Assembly (NCBI RefSeq): GCF_019449565.1
Contig: NZ_JAGRPM010000040.1
Location: 1 to 64,000, forward strand
Origin: Rhodoblastus sp.
GTDB taxonomy: Bacteria > Pseudomonadota > Alphaproteobacteria > Rhizobiales > Beijerinckiaceae
Direction of reading: 5' to 3'
Length of the DNA stretch: 64,000 nucleotides
Below the pieces are notes generated by a model. The model worked only from the letters and a program-made list of their open reading frames with translations, did not search any database and was not told where the DNA came from. This document shows, piece after piece, positions 18,641-28,963 of the stretch. How positions within the stretch are numbered: position 1 is the stretch's first letter; every line of letters begins with the position of its first letter. Position numbers and translations under genes: made by a program.

Positions 18641-20080
18641 TCAGAACACTTTCTGCTGCCGCTCGTTCCTGCTGATATCCTCGGCGCCAATTCCGACCGC
18701 TTTCGCGAGGTCGACATTCAGTTTGAAGCCGACGATGAAGGCGCTCGGGATGTTGCTCGCCCGCTTCGGCTCGTTGAGGTTATCCGGGTTGATGATAGCC
18801 TGCAGGTTCGGCGAAAGCTGGACCGCTGGCGTGATCTGCCAGCCGTAGTTCAGCTCCATCATGACCATGTAAGGCGGCGGCTTTGTGAAGCTGCCGACGG
18901 TGGCGCGCGCCAACCGCACATTGTTCAGCGCGTTGTCGCTCCACTTCTCCAGGTTGACGACGAAGCCGAGCGTGTCGGCGTCACGCCCAGCGAAGGTTCC
19001 CTGCTGCAGCAGCCCAAGTTCGTAATATTGCTGCATGACCGGCTGACCGGAGGTCGCGCTCATGAAGACGCCGAAAACGGTCAGGCCGCGATTGGAGTGA
19101 GGATCGGGACGCGTGATCATCTGATCGAAGCGCGCCCAGACGCCCGAGCGACCAAACAAGGTCGCGTAGGGCTGGCCATTGATCGCCGCGAAGCCGCCAT
19201 TCTCGGAATAAATCGGGCTGGTATAGGAGGAGCGGTCGACCCAGCCGCCGATCTGATAATGGCGCGGCAGATCGTCATTCTTGAAGCTGGTCGCATAGCC
19301 GGCCTCGAAGGGGACAATCGCGCCGGTCGCATTGGCCGTGCTCCAGATTCCCCACGGATAGGCTTGGTCGTGATCGAGAGGATTGACCTCCCAGACGCCG
19401 CCGTGGAGGTAGATCTTGTCGGTTAGCCAGGCCTTGACGTCGCCGCCCCAGCTCGACGACGGAAATCCGGAAAAATTACTGGCGAAATAGATCAGCGCCG
19501 GATTGCCGCAGGTCGAGTTCACCATGAAATGGCAGTAAATCGGCGAATCCAGGAAGGCGATATTGGCGGGGCTGCGCCCGACCGTCACATCCAGGCGGTC
19601 ATCGAAGAACTTGCGCTCGAGCGTGAACACCGCGAGATGCACGCTCTGGATGCCATAGATTTCCTGAGGCCCGATAGAACTGCCGATATAATAGCGGGAC
19701 AGTTGGATGCCTTGCCGATCGACCATGGCGAAATGGACATAAGTGTCTTTCGCCGCTTGCGAGGCGAGCATTTTGCCGAGGTCAATGTCCAGGCCGAAAT
19801 AGACCTGGCCAGCGTAGGTCGCGCCCCGGCTGATTCCTCCGACCGGATTGCCCGCCGGCTCCGCCGTATAGCTGGACGACACGGTAACGCCATGGTCGTA
19901 CAGGGTCTGCCCGACATTGGCGAAGCTGTCCTGCACCCGCGCGCCGACGACGTCGCTGACGCTTGCGCCGAAACCCGGCGACGCGGTCGCCTTGTCCGAA
20001 CCCGCTTGCTGCGCGAAGGCTTGCGCTCCCATGAACAGCGCGGCCGATCCGGCCAAGGCTGCGATTGAAACTCGTGACAT
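18641..20080 (-). CDS. OprB-family carbohydrate-selective porin
   Basis: 479 residues with a clean signal peptide (IAALAGSAALFMGAQAFA then QQ) and the OprB pattern: GLDIDLGKML, AFLDSPIYCHF, WGGDVKAWLTDKIYLHGGVW, and a beta-rich C-terminus. OprB porins let sugars cross the outer membrane. The start is backed by a very strong Shine-Dalgarno (GGAGGGAGGACGAA). It lies directly downstream of the sugar-binding protein gene and upstream of zwf, as expected for the outer-membrane component of the uptake system. Confidence 0.9.
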   Translation of the reverse strand: MSRVSIAALAGSAALFMGAQAFAQQAGSDKATASPGFGASVSDVVGARVQDSFANVGQTLYDHGVTVSSSYTAEPAGNPVGGISRGATYAGQVYFGLDIDLGKMLASQAAKDTYVHFAMVDRQGIQLSRYYIGSSIGPQEIYGIQSVHLAVFTLERKFFDDRLDVTVGRSPANIAFLDSPIYCHFMVNSTCGNPALIYFASNFSGFPSSSWGGDVKAWLTDKIYLHGGVWEVNPLDHDQAYPWGIWSTANATGAIVPFEAGYATSFKNDDLPRHYQIGGWVDRSSYTSPIYSENGGFAAINGQPYATLFGRSGVWARFDQMITRPDPHSNRGLTVFGVFMSATSGQPVMQQYYELGLLQQGTFAGRDADTLGFVVNLEKWSDNALNNVRLARATVGSFTKPPPYMVMMELNYGWQITPAVQLSPNLQAIINPDNLNEPKRASNIPSAFIVGFKLNVDLAKAVGIGAEDISRNERQQKVF

Positions 20081-20107
20081 TTCGTCCTCCCTCCTGACCG
20101 ATTGCGC

Positions 20108-21037
20108 TTAACGATGAGATTCCCAGCCCGCATATTCGGACACGTTTTTCCGGGTCACGAGTTGAGGCGGAATGAGGGTGGTCGCAGCGGAAGGCTTTTT
20201 CCCGTTGAGCAGGTCATTGCCGAGCTGAACGCCAAGCTTGGCCATCGCATAAGGGTCCTGGCTGGCGGAGGCCTCGATCAGGGTATTCGACTTCAACGCC
20301 TTTTCGATATCGGGCGCGCCATCGACCGACGCGATGACAATATTGGTGCGCCCGAGCTGCTTGGCGGCGAGGTCGCTGCCGATGGCCTGCGGATCATTAA
20401 TCGTGAAGACCGCGTCGAGCTTCGGGTAACGGGTCAGATAGCCCTGCATGACGGCAAGGCCGCCGTCGCGCGAGCCTTTGGCGTCCTGATCGGCGGAGAG
20501 CACCTTGATTCCGGCAGCGGCCGAGAACGCCTTCTTGCAGCCTGTCACGCGATCGATCACCGAAGAAACCTGCGGGCCGTTTTCGATGATGACATCGCCC
20601 TTCCCGCCGAGCTTGTCGACGATGAACTGGCATGCTTCTTCGCCAGCTTTCACATTGTCGGTCATGATCGTGATGTCGGCGCCGTCGGCGGCTGTGTCGA
20701 CGGCGACCACGACAATGCCCGCAACCTGCGCGCGCTTGATGGCGGGGGCCACCGCATGGGGGTCGCCCGGGTTGAGCAGAATGAGATCGACGCCGGCCGC
20801 GATGAAATTGTCGATCTGGTTGAATTGCTTGTTGAGGTCGTAATCATAACCCAGGGTCGTCACCTTGACGCTCGGGTTGATTTTTTGCGCCTCCGCCGCC
20901 GCGCCCTTCGAAATGGCGACGAAGAAGGGATTGCCCAGTGAGGCGAGCGAAATACCGACCGACTTGAGTTCCTTTGCCTCCGCCGGCAGCGTCAGCATGG
21001 CGGCAAGCAGCGCGCCCGCGATCTTGAATTTAGACAT
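20108..21037 (-). CDS. Sugar ABC transporter periplasmic binding protein (RbsB/FrcB type)
   Basis: 309 residues with signal peptide (KFKIAGALLAAMLTLPAEA) and the type I periplasmic-binding fold of pentose/hexose binders: GISLASLGNPFFVAISKGA, IAAGVDLILLNPGDP, VVAVDTAADGADITIMTDN and FTINDPQAIGSDLAAKQLG. The start is the ATG at 21037 after CGGGAGAAACGCC. It delivers a monosaccharide to the permease and ATPase encoded upstream. The neighbours (PfkB kinase, Pgi, ROK regulator) make fructose the simplest substrate, by analogy with rhizobial Frc systems; ribose or other hexoses remain possible. Confidence 0.9.
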   Translation of the reverse strand: MSKFKIAGALLAAMLTLPAEAKELKSVGISLASLGNPFFVAISKGAAAEAQKINPSVKVTTLGYDYDLNKQFNQIDNFIAAGVDLILLNPGDPHAVAPAIKRAQVAGIVVVAVDTAADGADITIMTDNVKAGEEACQFIVDKLGGKGDVIIENGPQVSSVIDRVTGCKKAFSAAAGIKVLSADQDAKGSRDGGLAVMQGYLTRYPKLDAVFTINDPQAIGSDLAAKQLGRTNIVIASVDGAPDIEKALKSNTLIEASASQDPYAMAKLGVQLGNDLLNGKKPSAATTLIPPQLVTRKNVSEYAGWESHR

Positions 21038-21069
21038 GGCGTTTCTCCCGTTGATTTTTTTGCGTTGGT

Positions 21070-22107
21070 TCAAGTCCGCGCGGAGCCGCGCAGGCGATAG
21101 CGGTCGAGCGCGACGGCGCCGATGATGACGAAGCCCTTGATGATGAATTGCCAGATGTCCGAGACGCCGGTCAGGACGAGACCATTGGTCAGGACCGAGA
21201 TGATCAGAGCGCCGATCAGGGTTCCCCAGATCGAACCGACGCCGCCAACGAAGCTGGTTCCGCCCAGAATGACCGCGGCGATAGCGTCGAGCTCATAGGA
21301 CTGGCCGAGCTGCAAGCCATTGGCGGCATAGAGGCGAGCCGCCGACATGGCGCCGCCGAGGCCGGACAAAAGGCCAGAGACGCCATAGACGAAGAGCAGC
21401 ACAAGCGGCACCCTGATGCCGGACAGCCGGGCGGCGTCGGGGCTGCCGCCGACCGCATAAATGTGCAGGCCGAGAACCGTACGGCGCAGGACCGCCCAGG
21501 AAATCACGACGGTCGCGAAAGCGATGACGACGAGCCAGGGGATGTTGAAGATCGAACCGTTGCCGATAAAGGCGAAGGGCAGATCGGGATTGAAGACGGT
21601 CGTGTCATTGCCGAGCAGCCGGGCGAGACCACGCACCGCCGTCATCGACCCAAGCGTCACGATGAAGGGCGGAAGCCGCAGGAAGGCGATCAGGCCGCCA
21701 TTGCACAGACCCAGGACCAGACCTCCGGCGAGCGCCGCGGGGAAAGCCAAAAAGGAGGCGCCGGGGACCAGGGAAATCGAGACGGCGACCATTGCGGAGG
21801 CTGCAAGGATCGACCCGACCGAGAGATCGATTCCCCCCGTCAATATGACGAAGGTCATCCCGGCGCCCAAGACCGTATTGATGGAAGCCTGTTGGGCGAT
21901 GATGGACAGATTTTGCCAGCTCAGAAACCGACCGCTTTGCCACGCGTGGCTGAAATCGGCGGTCTCCGCATATCCCGTGACCAATTGGAACAGGATGCAC
22001 AGAATGAGGAGAACCGGCAGCATGCCCATCGTTTGGATGAGCGGCATAAAATTGAGCTGATGCTTCTTCAAAGCATCCTGCAAGGCATTCCCGGTTGATG
22101 CGTTCAT
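21070..22107 (-). CDS. Sugar ABC transporter permease (RbsC/FrcC type)
   Basis: 345 residues, polytopic, with the BPD_transp_2 family signatures [20 protein letters not shown] and [20 protein letters not shown]. The start is the ATG at 22107, overlapping the ATPase stop as ATGA; the long frame upstream of it is just the reverse-frame shadow of the ATPase gene. It forms the membrane channel of the importer. Confidence 0.93.
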   Translation of the reverse strand: MNASTGNALQDALKKHQLNFMPLIQTMGMLPVLLILCILFQLVTGYAETADFSHAWQSGRFLSWQNLSIIAQQASINTVLGAGMTFVILTGGIDLSVGSILAASAMVAVSISLVPGASFLAFPAALAGGLVLGLCNGGLIAFLRLPPFIVTLGSMTAVRGLARLLGNDTTVFNPDLPFAFIGNGSIFNIPWLVVIAFATVVISWAVLRRTVLGLHIYAVGGSPDAARLSGIRVPLVLLFVYGVSGLLSGLGGAMSAARLYAANGLQLGQSYELDAIAAVILGGTSFVGGVGSIWGTLIGALIISVLTNGLVLTGVSDIWQFIIKGFVIIGAVALDRYRLRGSART

Positions 22108-23708
22108 GATGCGCGGCTTTCCAGGTTCGAATATTGGGGGTGGCGATGTTCGGGGACATCGCATTCGGATGCCGCCGTCAGAATGGCGGCGATATTGTTC
22201 TGGTTGATCGCGGCGTTGGTCGGACCGCCTAGTTCGCCGGCGATGCGGCCTTCGCGCATCACTAGAACCCGATCGCAAATGCCGATCAGCTCCGGCAATT
22301 CCGACGAGATGACGATGACGCCGATGCCGCGCTGGGCCAGGTTGTCGATCAGGCGATAGATCTCGGATTTGGCGCCGATATCGACGCCCCGCGTGGGCTC
22401 GTCGAGGATCAGCACCCGAGGGTTCAGCTCCAGCAGACGCGACAGCAAGACCTTTTGCTGATTGCCGCCCGAAAGAGCGCCGACAAGTCCCTTTGGCGAG
22501 GTTACCTTGATATTGAGGTCCTTGATCGCCTGGGCGCTTCGCTCCCGGCTCTTGCGGAAATTGAGCAGGCCGCCCATGCGGGCGTCCCGGCTGGCGACCC
22601 CGACATTGATGTTGTTGCAAATGGACATGTCGAGGAAGAGCCCAAGCTCCTTGCGATCCTCGGTCAGATAGAGAATGCCGGCGCGAATGGCGTCGAGCGG
22701 CGTCGCGATCCGCTTGACGACGCCATCGACCGCGACGCTGCCCGCGCTGGACCTGTCGGCGCCGTAGATCAGGCGCGCCAATTCGGTGCGTCCGGCGCCA
22801 ACCAGCCCGGCGATGCCGAGAACCTCGTTCTCATGCAGTTCGAGCGAGCAGTCCTTGACGCGCCGGGCGTCGGACATTCCCTTGACCGAAAGAATCGGTT
22901 TGCCGCGAAGATTATGCGCGTCATGATTCTTCTTGTAGAAAGTCGAGATGTCGCGCCCGACCATCATCTGTACAATGGCGTTCGGGCTGATCGCATGCGT
23001 TTCCAACGTTCCGACATAGGTTCCGTCGCGCAAGACTGTCACACGATCCGAAAGCTCGTAAATCTCTTCCATCCGGTGGCTGATGTAGACAATGGCGAGA
23101 CCTTCATCGCGCAATGCGCGAATGATCGTGAAAAGCCTTTCCGTTTCCCGCTCGGAAAGCGTCGTCGTCGGCTCGTCCATGATCAGGATTTTCGAATTGG
23201 AATGGACGGCGCGGGCGATCTCGACGAGCTGCCGCTCGGCAAGGGTGAGATCGCAAACCTTGGCGTCAGCCGTGAAAGAAGCCCCGAGGCGTCGCAGCAC
23301 TTCGGCGGAGCCCTCGATCATCGCGGTCCGATCGAGCCAGCCGGCAGCCAGGCCTTTCCCCCGAAGTTCGCGCCCGAGATAGATGTTCTCGGCGACGCTC
23401 AGATTGGGGGAGAGCGAAAGCTCCTGGTAAATGACGGCTATGCCGAGCGCCTTTGCGGCCATCGGCCCGGTCATGGCGACCAGGGTTCCGCCGATTGAAA
23501 TTTCGGATCCGGCGTCGGGGCGTATGGCCCCGGCGAGAATTTTCATGAGCGTCGATTTCCCGGCGCCGTTTTCGCCCATCAAGGCGTGAATTTCGCCTTC
23601 GGCGACGCTGAACTGCACATTGCGCAGCGCCCTGAGCTTGCCGAACGTCTTGGAGATATTGCGCATCTCCAGGATCGGGCCAGCCGATCGCAACTCGATC
23701 TCCGACAT
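22104..23708 (-). CDS. Sugar ABC transporter ATP-binding protein (RbsA type, two NBDs)
   Basis: 534 residues with two fused nucleotide-binding domains, as in RbsA/MglA. The first has Walker [10 protein letters not shown], signature-region [14 protein letters not shown] and Walker B ILIMDEPT. The second is degenerate at Walker A ([12 protein letters not shown]) but keeps LSGGNQQK and [12 protein letters not shown]. The start at 23708 has GGAGG six bases upstream. First gene of the minus-strand transport-porin-Entner-Doudoroff run, divergent from the ROK regulator gene. Confidence 0.95.
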   Translation of the reverse strand: MSEIELRSAGPILEMRNISKTFGKLRALRNVQFSVAEGEIHALMGENGAGKSTLMKILAGAIRPDAGSEISIGGTLVAMTGPMAAKALGIAVIYQELSLSPNLSVAENIYLGRELRGKGLAAGWLDRTAMIEGSAEVLRRLGASFTADAKVCDLTLAERQLVEIARAVHSNSKILIMDEPTTTLSERETERLFTIIRALRDEGLAIVYISHRMEEIYELSDRVTVLRDGTYVGTLETHAISPNAIVQMMVGRDISTFYKKNHDAHNLRGKPILSVKGMSDARRVKDCSLELHENEVLGIAGLVGAGRTELARLIYGADRSSAGSVAVDGVVKRIATPLDAIRAGILYLTEDRKELGLFLDMSICNNINVGVASRDARMGGLLNFRKSRERSAQAIKDLNIKVTSPKGLVGALSGGNQQKVLLSRLLELNPRVLILDEPTRGVDIGAKSEIYRLIDNLAQRGIGVIVISSELPELIGICDRVLVMREGRIAGELGGPTNAAINQNNIAAILTAASECDVPEHRHPQYSNLESRAS

Positions 23709-23821
23709 GTTTCCTCCCCAACTGACACGGTCCTGAATGAGCCTCGCTCATCGATCGGACGCTGTTTGTCGCGCCTCTGTGTCTGTTCCGGTGACCTAAC
23801 CTCCCACCAGTCCGCCCTCCT

Positions 23822-23856
23822 GTCAATAGATAAATCATTTTGGTTTATTAATTGAC
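23822..23856. promoter_or_regulatory. Candidate ROK-regulator operator (inverted repeat)
   Basis: In the divergent region between the ABC ATPase and the ROK gene lies an AT-rich inverted repeat: GTCAATAGATAAA, a 9-base spacer, then TTTATTAATTGAC. The half-sites match at 11 of 13 positions. Its composition stands out from the GC-rich surroundings, and its position is right for a sugar-responsive repressor acting on both operons. Binding is inferred only. Confidence 0.5.
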
Positions 23857-23978
23857 GCGGAGGCCGATATGGGGCATGTTGAGATCAACGCACAGGCCTC
23901 GACGCCGAAAGGCGGCGCTTGCGCCGCGCCAAGGCACAATAGAGAATTTCCGCGTTTTTTCGTTCCTGGACAGACCTG

Positions 23979-25208
23979 ATGATTTTTGACGCAGCTGCGA
24001 CGCCCCTGGCCGGAGAGAAATCTCGCGGCACCAATCTTCTCGGAGTCCGGGCCTATAACGAACGGCTCGTTCTCTCCCTCGTGCGCCGTTTCGGCCATCT
24101 GCCCAAGGCCGAAATCGCCAGGATGACCAGCCTGTCGGCGCAGACGGCTTCCGTCATCGTGAGGTCGCTTGAAGCGGACGGATTGCTCCTTCGCATGGAG
24201 CCAAACCGCGGCCGGGTGGGCCAGCCCTCGGTGCCGTTGAAACTCAATCCTGACGGCGCTTATTCGGTCGGGCTCCATATCGGCCGCCGCACCGCCCACC
24301 TTATGCTGATGGACTTTGTCGGCTCCGTTCGCGACCAGATCCGCTGCTCCTACGCCTATCCGGATGTCAGCGAAATTCTGACGTTCACCGCCAAGGGCCT
24401 GAACGAGCTGACCGACAAGTTGAGCGGCGCCCAGAAGCAAAGGATCGCCGGCCTTGGCGTCGCGGTTCCCTTCGAACTGTGGAACTGGTGTAGCGAAGTC
24501 GGGGCTCCCGACGCGGCTCTCGAGGCCTGGCGGAACTGCAACCTTCAAACCGATCTCGAAACCCTGTCAGGATTGCCGGTTTCGATTTCGAATGATGCGA
24601 CCTCCGCCTGCGGCGCTGAGCTGACCTTCGGGAAAGGGCGCGAATACGAAGACTTCCTCTATTTCTTCATCGGCTATTTCGCCGGAGGCGGCATCGTTCT
24701 GAATGGCGCGCTTTATCCGGGGCGTCAGGGCAATGCCGGCGCGCTCGGCTCCATGCCAGTCCTCGTCAGGAACAGGAAAACCGCCGTTTTGGAAAAGCGG
24801 CAACTGATACATTCAGCCTCGCTACACAGCCTGGAGCAGCGTTTGATCGCCGCCAACATCGATCCGGTCGCTTTCTTCAAATCCCAGGCGTGGGACAGCC
24901 TCGGCCCGATCCTTGATGATTGGCTCGAGGAAGCTTCGGACGCCCTCGCCCAGGCCATCGTCGCCTCGGTGTCCGTGCTCGATTTCAACCGTGTGATCAT
25001 CGACGGTGGCTTTCCCGCCGAAATCCGGCACCGGCTGGTCGCTTCGGTGCGCGAAAAAGCCAGCGCCTCCGATCTGCAGGGACTCTCGCCTTTCGAAATT
25101 GACGAAGGGTCGATCGGCGCGACTGCCCGCGCCATGGGCGCTGCGAGCCTTCCCTTCTTCTCTCGATTTCTGCTCGACCAGAATGTTCTTTTCAAAGGAG
25201 ACGCATGA
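23979..25208 (+). CDS. ROK-family transcriptional regulator
   Basis: 409 residues. An N-terminal winged helix-turn-helix (residues about 28-80, HLPKAEIARMTSLSAQTAS then VIVRSLEADGLL) is joined to a ROK sugar-kinase-like fold (YSVGLHIGRRTAHLMLMDF, YFAGGGIVLNGALYPG, GNAGALGSMP). The canonical ROK zinc Cys cluster is not evident, fitting a regulator rather than a kinase. It is divergent from the ABC importer operon and overlaps the next gene by ATGA, so it probably autoregulates and senses the imported sugar or its phosphate (compare rhizobial FrcR). The start at 23979 lacks a strong Shine-Dalgarno. Confidence 0.88.
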   Translation: MIFDAAATPLAGEKSRGTNLLGVRAYNERLVLSLVRRFGHLPKAEIARMTSLSAQTASVIVRSLEADGLLLRMEPNRGRVGQPSVPLKLNPDGAYSVGLHIGRRTAHLMLMDFVGSVRDQIRCSYAYPDVSEILTFTAKGLNELTDKLSGAQKQRIAGLGVAVPFELWNWCSEVGAPDAALEAWRNCNLQTDLETLSGLPVSISNDATSACGAELTFGKGREYEDFLYFFIGYFAGGGIVLNGALYPGRQGNAGALGSMPVLVRNRKTAVLEKRQLIHSASLHSLEQRLIAANIDPVAFFKSQAWDSLGPILDDWLEEASDALAQAIVASVSVLDFNRVIIDGGFPAEIRHRLVASVREKASASDLQGLSPFEIDEGSIGATARAMGAASLPFFSRFLLDQNVLFKGDA

Positions 25209-25699
25209 TGCTCAAGGGCATCGATCCCTTGCTCGGACCTGAACTGTTGCGCGCGTTGCGCGCGATGGGCCATGGCGATGAAATCGCCATCGTGGACGCA
25301 AACTATCCCGCGCAGGCCCACGCCAAGCGCTGCCTGCGCGCCGACGGCCATTCGGCGACCGCCATGCTTGAGGCCGTCCTGACCGTTTTGCCGCTCGATC
25401 GCATGGTTGAAGCCGCTGCCTTTCGCCCTGTCCCTCCCGATCGGCCCGAGCATGCGATCCATATGGAATTCGATGAACTCGTCGCCGCCTATGAGCCGGG
25501 ACTCCTTGTCGCGCCGCTGTTGGGCGAGTCGTTCTACGACCGCGTCAAATCCGCGTACCTGATTTTGGCGTCCGGCGAACGGCGTCTTTACGGCAATATC
25601 ATCCTGCGCAAGGGCGTCATCGAAGTTGACGCCGAAGCCCGCGCCGGCGTGACCGAGAAGCGCCGCCAGACCCCTCAGATCGAAAGGCTCGAGCAATGA
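25205..25699 (+). CDS. RbsD/FucU-family sugar mutarotase
   Basis: 164 residues with the RbsD/FucU pattern: LKGIDPLLGPELLRALRAMG, the His of HGDEIAIVDANYPAQ, and the C-terminal RRLYGNIILRKGVI. These enzymes interconvert sugar anomers so that the right form reaches the kinase. Translation is likely coupled at both ends: its ATG overlaps the ROK stop, and its TGA overlaps the ATG of the PfkB kinase. GGAG lies just upstream. Confidence 0.88.
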   Translation: MMLKGIDPLLGPELLRALRAMGHGDEIAIVDANYPAQAHAKRCLRADGHSATAMLEAVLTVLPLDRMVEAAAFRPVPPDRPEHAIHMEFDELVAAYEPGLLVAPLLGESFYDRVKSAYLILASGERRLYGNIILRKGVIEVDAEARAGVTEKRRQTPQIERLEQ

Positions 25700-26646
25700 T
25701 TCTCGTTTGCGGCGAAGCCCTGGTCGACCTGTTCGTCGATGAAAATCCGGATTCAGGACTGGCGGCGCGCGTCACGCTCGGCGGCTCTCCCATGAATGTC
25801 GCCATTGGCCTCGCCCGTCTCGACGAAAAAGTCGCCTTTTGCGGGGGGATTTCCTCCGATCGTTTCGGCCTGGCGCTGCGGCGAAAGCTGGAAGCGGAGC
25901 GGGTCGATCTCAAATTCGTCATCGACTCGGACCGGCTGACGACCATTTCGGTCATCACGACGGATTCCTCGGGCCAGCCGAGCTATTCGTTTCACGGCGA
26001 AGGCAAGGCCGATCGGGAGGTAACGTTCTCCATGATGCCAAACCGATTGCCGGACGAGGTTTGCGCGCTGACCTTCGGGTCCTATACATTGGCCGTGGCG
26101 CCGGTTGCCGATTCCTATCTTGCGCTGGCGCAGCGGGAAGCCGCGCGCAGGGTCATATCGGTCGATCCCAATCTTCGCCCGACCGTCACGCCGGATCTCG
26201 CCGCCTGGAAAAGACGCTTTGACGCCTTTCTATCGCTCGCCGATATCGTCAAGGCGAGCGAGGAAGACATCGCTCTGGCTTATGGGGAAGAGGTTCAGAT
26301 CGAAGAGGTCGTCGCCGGATGGTTCGCGGCGGGCGCAACGCTGGTCCTCGTCACCCACGGCGGCAATGGCGCGACTGGCTATCTGAAAGGCGGGGAGAAG
26401 ATTTCCGTCCCCGGAAAGCGGATCAATGTCGTCGATACGGTCGGCGCGGGCGATACGTTTCACGCCGCGATCCTGAGCTACCTGAACAAATCGGGGAAAT
26501 TGACCAAGAGCGGCGTCGCCGGCCTAACCGCGCAGGAATTGGGACGCGCCATTGATTTCGCGGTGACGGCTGCCGCCATCACCTGCTCCCGGCAAGGCGC
26601 TGACCTGCCGCGCAAGACGGAAGTCGCGGCGATGGTCAGCGGGTAG
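25696..26646 (+). CDS. PfkB-family sugar kinase, probable fructokinase
   Basis: 316 residues with both PfkB signatures: [14 protein letters not shown] near residue 29 and [14 protein letters not shown] containing the catalytic Asp. The N-terminus [12 protein letters not shown] is typical of fructokinases. It probably forms fructose 6-phosphate, which Pgi, encoded next, turns into glucose 6-phosphate for Zwf. The ATG overlaps the mutarotase stop. Substrate is inferred from context; other ketohexoses or ribose are not excluded. Confidence 0.87.
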   Translation: MILVCGEALVDLFVDENPDSGLAARVTLGGSPMNVAIGLARLDEKVAFCGGISSDRFGLALRRKLEAERVDLKFVIDSDRLTTISVITTDSSGQPSYSFHGEGKADREVTFSMMPNRLPDEVCALTFGSYTLAVAPVADSYLALAQREAARRVISVDPNLRPTVTPDLAAWKRRFDAFLSLADIVKASEEDIALAYGEEVQIEEVVAGWFAAGATLVLVTHGGNGATGYLKGGEKISVPGKRINVVDTVGAGDTFHAAILSYLNKSGKLTKSGVAGLTAQELGRAIDFAVTAAAITCSRQGADLPRKTEVAAMVSG

Positions 26647-26661
26647 GCGACGCCCCTTTCG

Positions 26662-26679
26662 GCGCCGGTTCGCCGGCGC
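26662..26679 (+). terminator. GC hairpin after the PfkB gene
   Basis: GCGCCGG-TTCG-CCGGCGC, a perfect 7-bp stem on a TTCG tetraloop, lies 15 bases after the kinase stop. A second GC hairpin (GGCGGC with GCCGCC, 26724-26743) follows. Neither has a U-run, so they may only slow transcription or stabilise the mRNA before pgi. Confidence 0.35.
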
Positions 26680-26783
26680 GAAAAACAAGACAAGAGGCGG
26701 CCCATCACGACGTTTCCCAAAACGGCGGCGGCTTTCGGCCGCCTTGGATCAGCCGCTCCATCACTAAAAGAGGCTTCAAAACC

Positions 26784-28469
26784 ATGAAAAGCGATGACAT
26801 CGAAGCGATCTGGAAGCAGCTTGCGATCGAGCGCGAAAGAACCGCACATCAGCCGCTCGTCGATCTTTTCGCCGCCGACGAGGGCCGTTTCGAAGCCTTC
26901 TCGGCCAGGCTGGACGATCTCCTGCTCGATTTTTCGAAGACCGCGCTGAGCAAGGCCGCCCTCAACCTTCTGCTTCAACTGGCCGAAGCCTGCAAAGTCG
27001 AGCAAAGGCGGGAAGCGATGTTCGACGGCGCGCCGATCAACATCACGGAAAATCGCGCCGTGCTGCATACGGCGCTGAGAAATCAGACGGATCATCCGGT
27101 CGTCGTGGACGGCAAGGACGTCATGCCGGGAATACGCGACGAACTCGTGCGCCTCGGCCGTTTCGCCGAAGGCGTCCGCTCAGGCTTGATCAAGACCGCG
27201 CGCGGACAAAGCTTTTCCGATGTGATCCACATCGGCATCGGCGGGTCGGATCTGGGTCCTGTCATGACCGTGCAGGCGCTCGCTCCCTACCATGACGGGC
27301 CGCGCCTGCACTTCGTCTCGAATGTGGATGGCGCCCATCTCGCGGATACGATCAAGAATTTGGATCCGGCGCGGACGCTCGTCATTGCCGCCTCCAAGAC
27401 CTTCACCACAATCGAGACCATGACCAACGCCACGGCGGCGCGCGATTGGCTCGCGCTCGCGCTGGGAGAGACTGCGGCGGCCGCGCATCTCGTGGCCCTC
27501 TCCAATGCGGTCGAGCGCGCCGCTGAATTTGGCGTCGCGCCGGATCGTATCTTCGGTTTCGGAGATTGGGTGGGCGGCCGCTATTCGATCTGGTCGTCTA
27601 TCGGCCTCCCCTTGATGCTGGCCATCGGCGAGGCGCGCTTCAAAGCTTTTCTGTCCGGGGCTTTTGCGATGGACGAACATTTCCGTTCCGCGCCCCTACA
27701 TGAAAATCTGCCCGTTTTGCTCGGCCTTATCGGCATTTGGCATCGCAATATTTGCGGCCATCCCTCGCGGGCGATCCTTCCCTATGACCAGCGGCTCCAC
27801 CGCCTGCCCGCCTATCTTCAGCAGCTCGATATGGAATCGAACGGGAAAGGCGTGACCTTGTCCGGCGAGCCCGTAGCGCGACCGACCGGTCCCGTCATCT
27901 GGGGCGAACCGGGCACGAATGGCCAGCACGCATTCTATCAACTGCTGCACCAGGGCACGGACGTGATCCCTTGTGAATTCATCGTCGCGGCGCAGGGACA
28001 TGAAGCCGGTCTCGCCAATCACCATTTGCTGTTGATCGCCAATTGCCTGGCGCAATCAGAGGCGCTGATGATTGGCAGAAGCGCCGGCGATGCCGAGGCG
28101 ATCCACCTTGCAAAAACCAGCGACGCAGGGGCGGCGCGAATACTTGCCCCGCACAAGGCTTTTCCCGGCAATCGCCCGTCGACAACGATCGCCTATCGCA
28201 AACTCGACCCCTACGCGCTGGGACGGCTGATCGCGCTCTATGAGCATCGCGTTTTCGTGGAAGCCGCCATTTTCAATATCAACGCCTTCGATCAATGGGG
28301 CGTCGAGCTCGGCAAGGAACTGGCGACAAATCTGCTCCCCATCGTGTCGGGCGTCGAATCCGCAACCGGCAAGGACGCCTCGACCTCCGGCCTGGTCGCG
28401 CATCTTCGGACGCTCGCATCGCCAACGCCGCAAAATTCCCTTCCCACGGAGGTCTCGCCATGCCCCTGA
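26784..28469 (+). CDS. pgi: Glucose-6-phosphate isomerase
   Basis: 561 residues, full length. Motifs: [25 protein letters not shown], the signature [30 protein letters not shown], and the C-terminal [10 protein letters not shown]. It interconverts fructose 6-phosphate and glucose 6-phosphate, linking the upstream kinase to the zwf operon across the divergent promoter. The start is the ATG at 26784 with AGAGG upstream. It overlaps mgsA by ten bases. Confidence 0.96.
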   Translation: MKSDDIEAIWKQLAIERERTAHQPLVDLFAADEGRFEAFSARLDDLLLDFSKTALSKAALNLLLQLAEACKVEQRREAMFDGAPINITENRAVLHTALRNQTDHPVVVDGKDVMPGIRDELVRLGRFAEGVRSGLIKTARGQSFSDVIHIGIGGSDLGPVMTVQALAPYHDGPRLHFVSNVDGAHLADTIKNLDPARTLVIAASKTFTTIETMTNATAARDWLALALGETAAAAHLVALSNAVERAAEFGVAPDRIFGFGDWVGGRYSIWSSIGLPLMLAIGEARFKAFLSGAFAMDEHFRSAPLHENLPVLLGLIGIWHRNICGHPSRAILPYDQRLHRLPAYLQQLDMESNGKGVTLSGEPVARPTGPVIWGEPGTNGQHAFYQLLHQGTDVIPCEFIVAAQGHEAGLANHHLLLIANCLAQSEALMIGRSAGDAEAIHLAKTSDAGAARILAPHKAFPGNRPSTTIAYRKLDPYALGRLIALYEHRVFVEAAIFNINAFDQWGVELGKELATNLLPIVSGVESATGKDASTSGLVAHLRTLASPTPQNSLPTEVSPCP

Positions 28470-28840
28470 CTATCGCCGTCATCGCCCATGACGAAAAGAA
28501 AAAGTCCCTCGCCGATTGGGTCATCCGTCATGAAGCGCATTTGCGCGCTCATCGATTGATCGGCACGGCCTCGACCGGAACATTGCTCCATGAGTCCTGC
28601 CCGGACCTCCGCATCGATCTCGTAAAGTCAGGTCCGCTCGGCGGCGACCAGCAGATCGGCGCCATGATCGCGGAAGGAAAGATCGATCTTCTGGTCTTCT
28701 TCCCCGACCCGCTCACGTCCATGCCGCATGACGTCGATGTGAAGGCGCTCCTGCGGCTCGCCCTCGTTTACGACACGCCTTGCGCGTTCAACTCCGCCAG
28801 CGCCGACCAGATCGTCGCGAGCGGCATGCTCAGGCCCTGA
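28460..28840 (+). CDS. mgsA: Methylglyoxal synthase
   Basis: 126 residues, matching the family closely: [48 protein letters not shown] and [20 protein letters not shown]. It turns dihydroxyacetone phosphate into methylglyoxal plus phosphate, a phosphate-release bypass when sugar phosphates accumulate. The ATG at 28460 follows GGAGG within the end of pgi, giving a ten-base out-of-frame overlap, so it is probably co-translated with pgi. Confidence 0.95.
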   Translation: MPLTIAVIAHDEKKKSLADWVIRHEAHLRAHRLIGTASTGTLLHESCPDLRIDLVKSGPLGGDQQIGAMIAEGKIDLLVFFPDPLTSMPHDVDVKALLRLALVYDTPCAFNSASADQIVASGMLRP

Positions 28841-28963
28841 AGGAAAAGCCGTATCCCCCATGATTTCCTGCAGCCGCTCGCCAGCTCCTTCGCAACGCCA
28901 TTCTTGCTGAGACCGCACGAGAAAGGCTGACGCGCCGGAGGACATCGGGCGCGGCGGTAAGGA

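Noticed and set aside
22108..22620. N-terminal extension of the sugar permease frame
   Set aside because: Those codons are the out-of-frame reading of the ATPase gene; the ATG at 22107 with ATGA overlap is the natural start.
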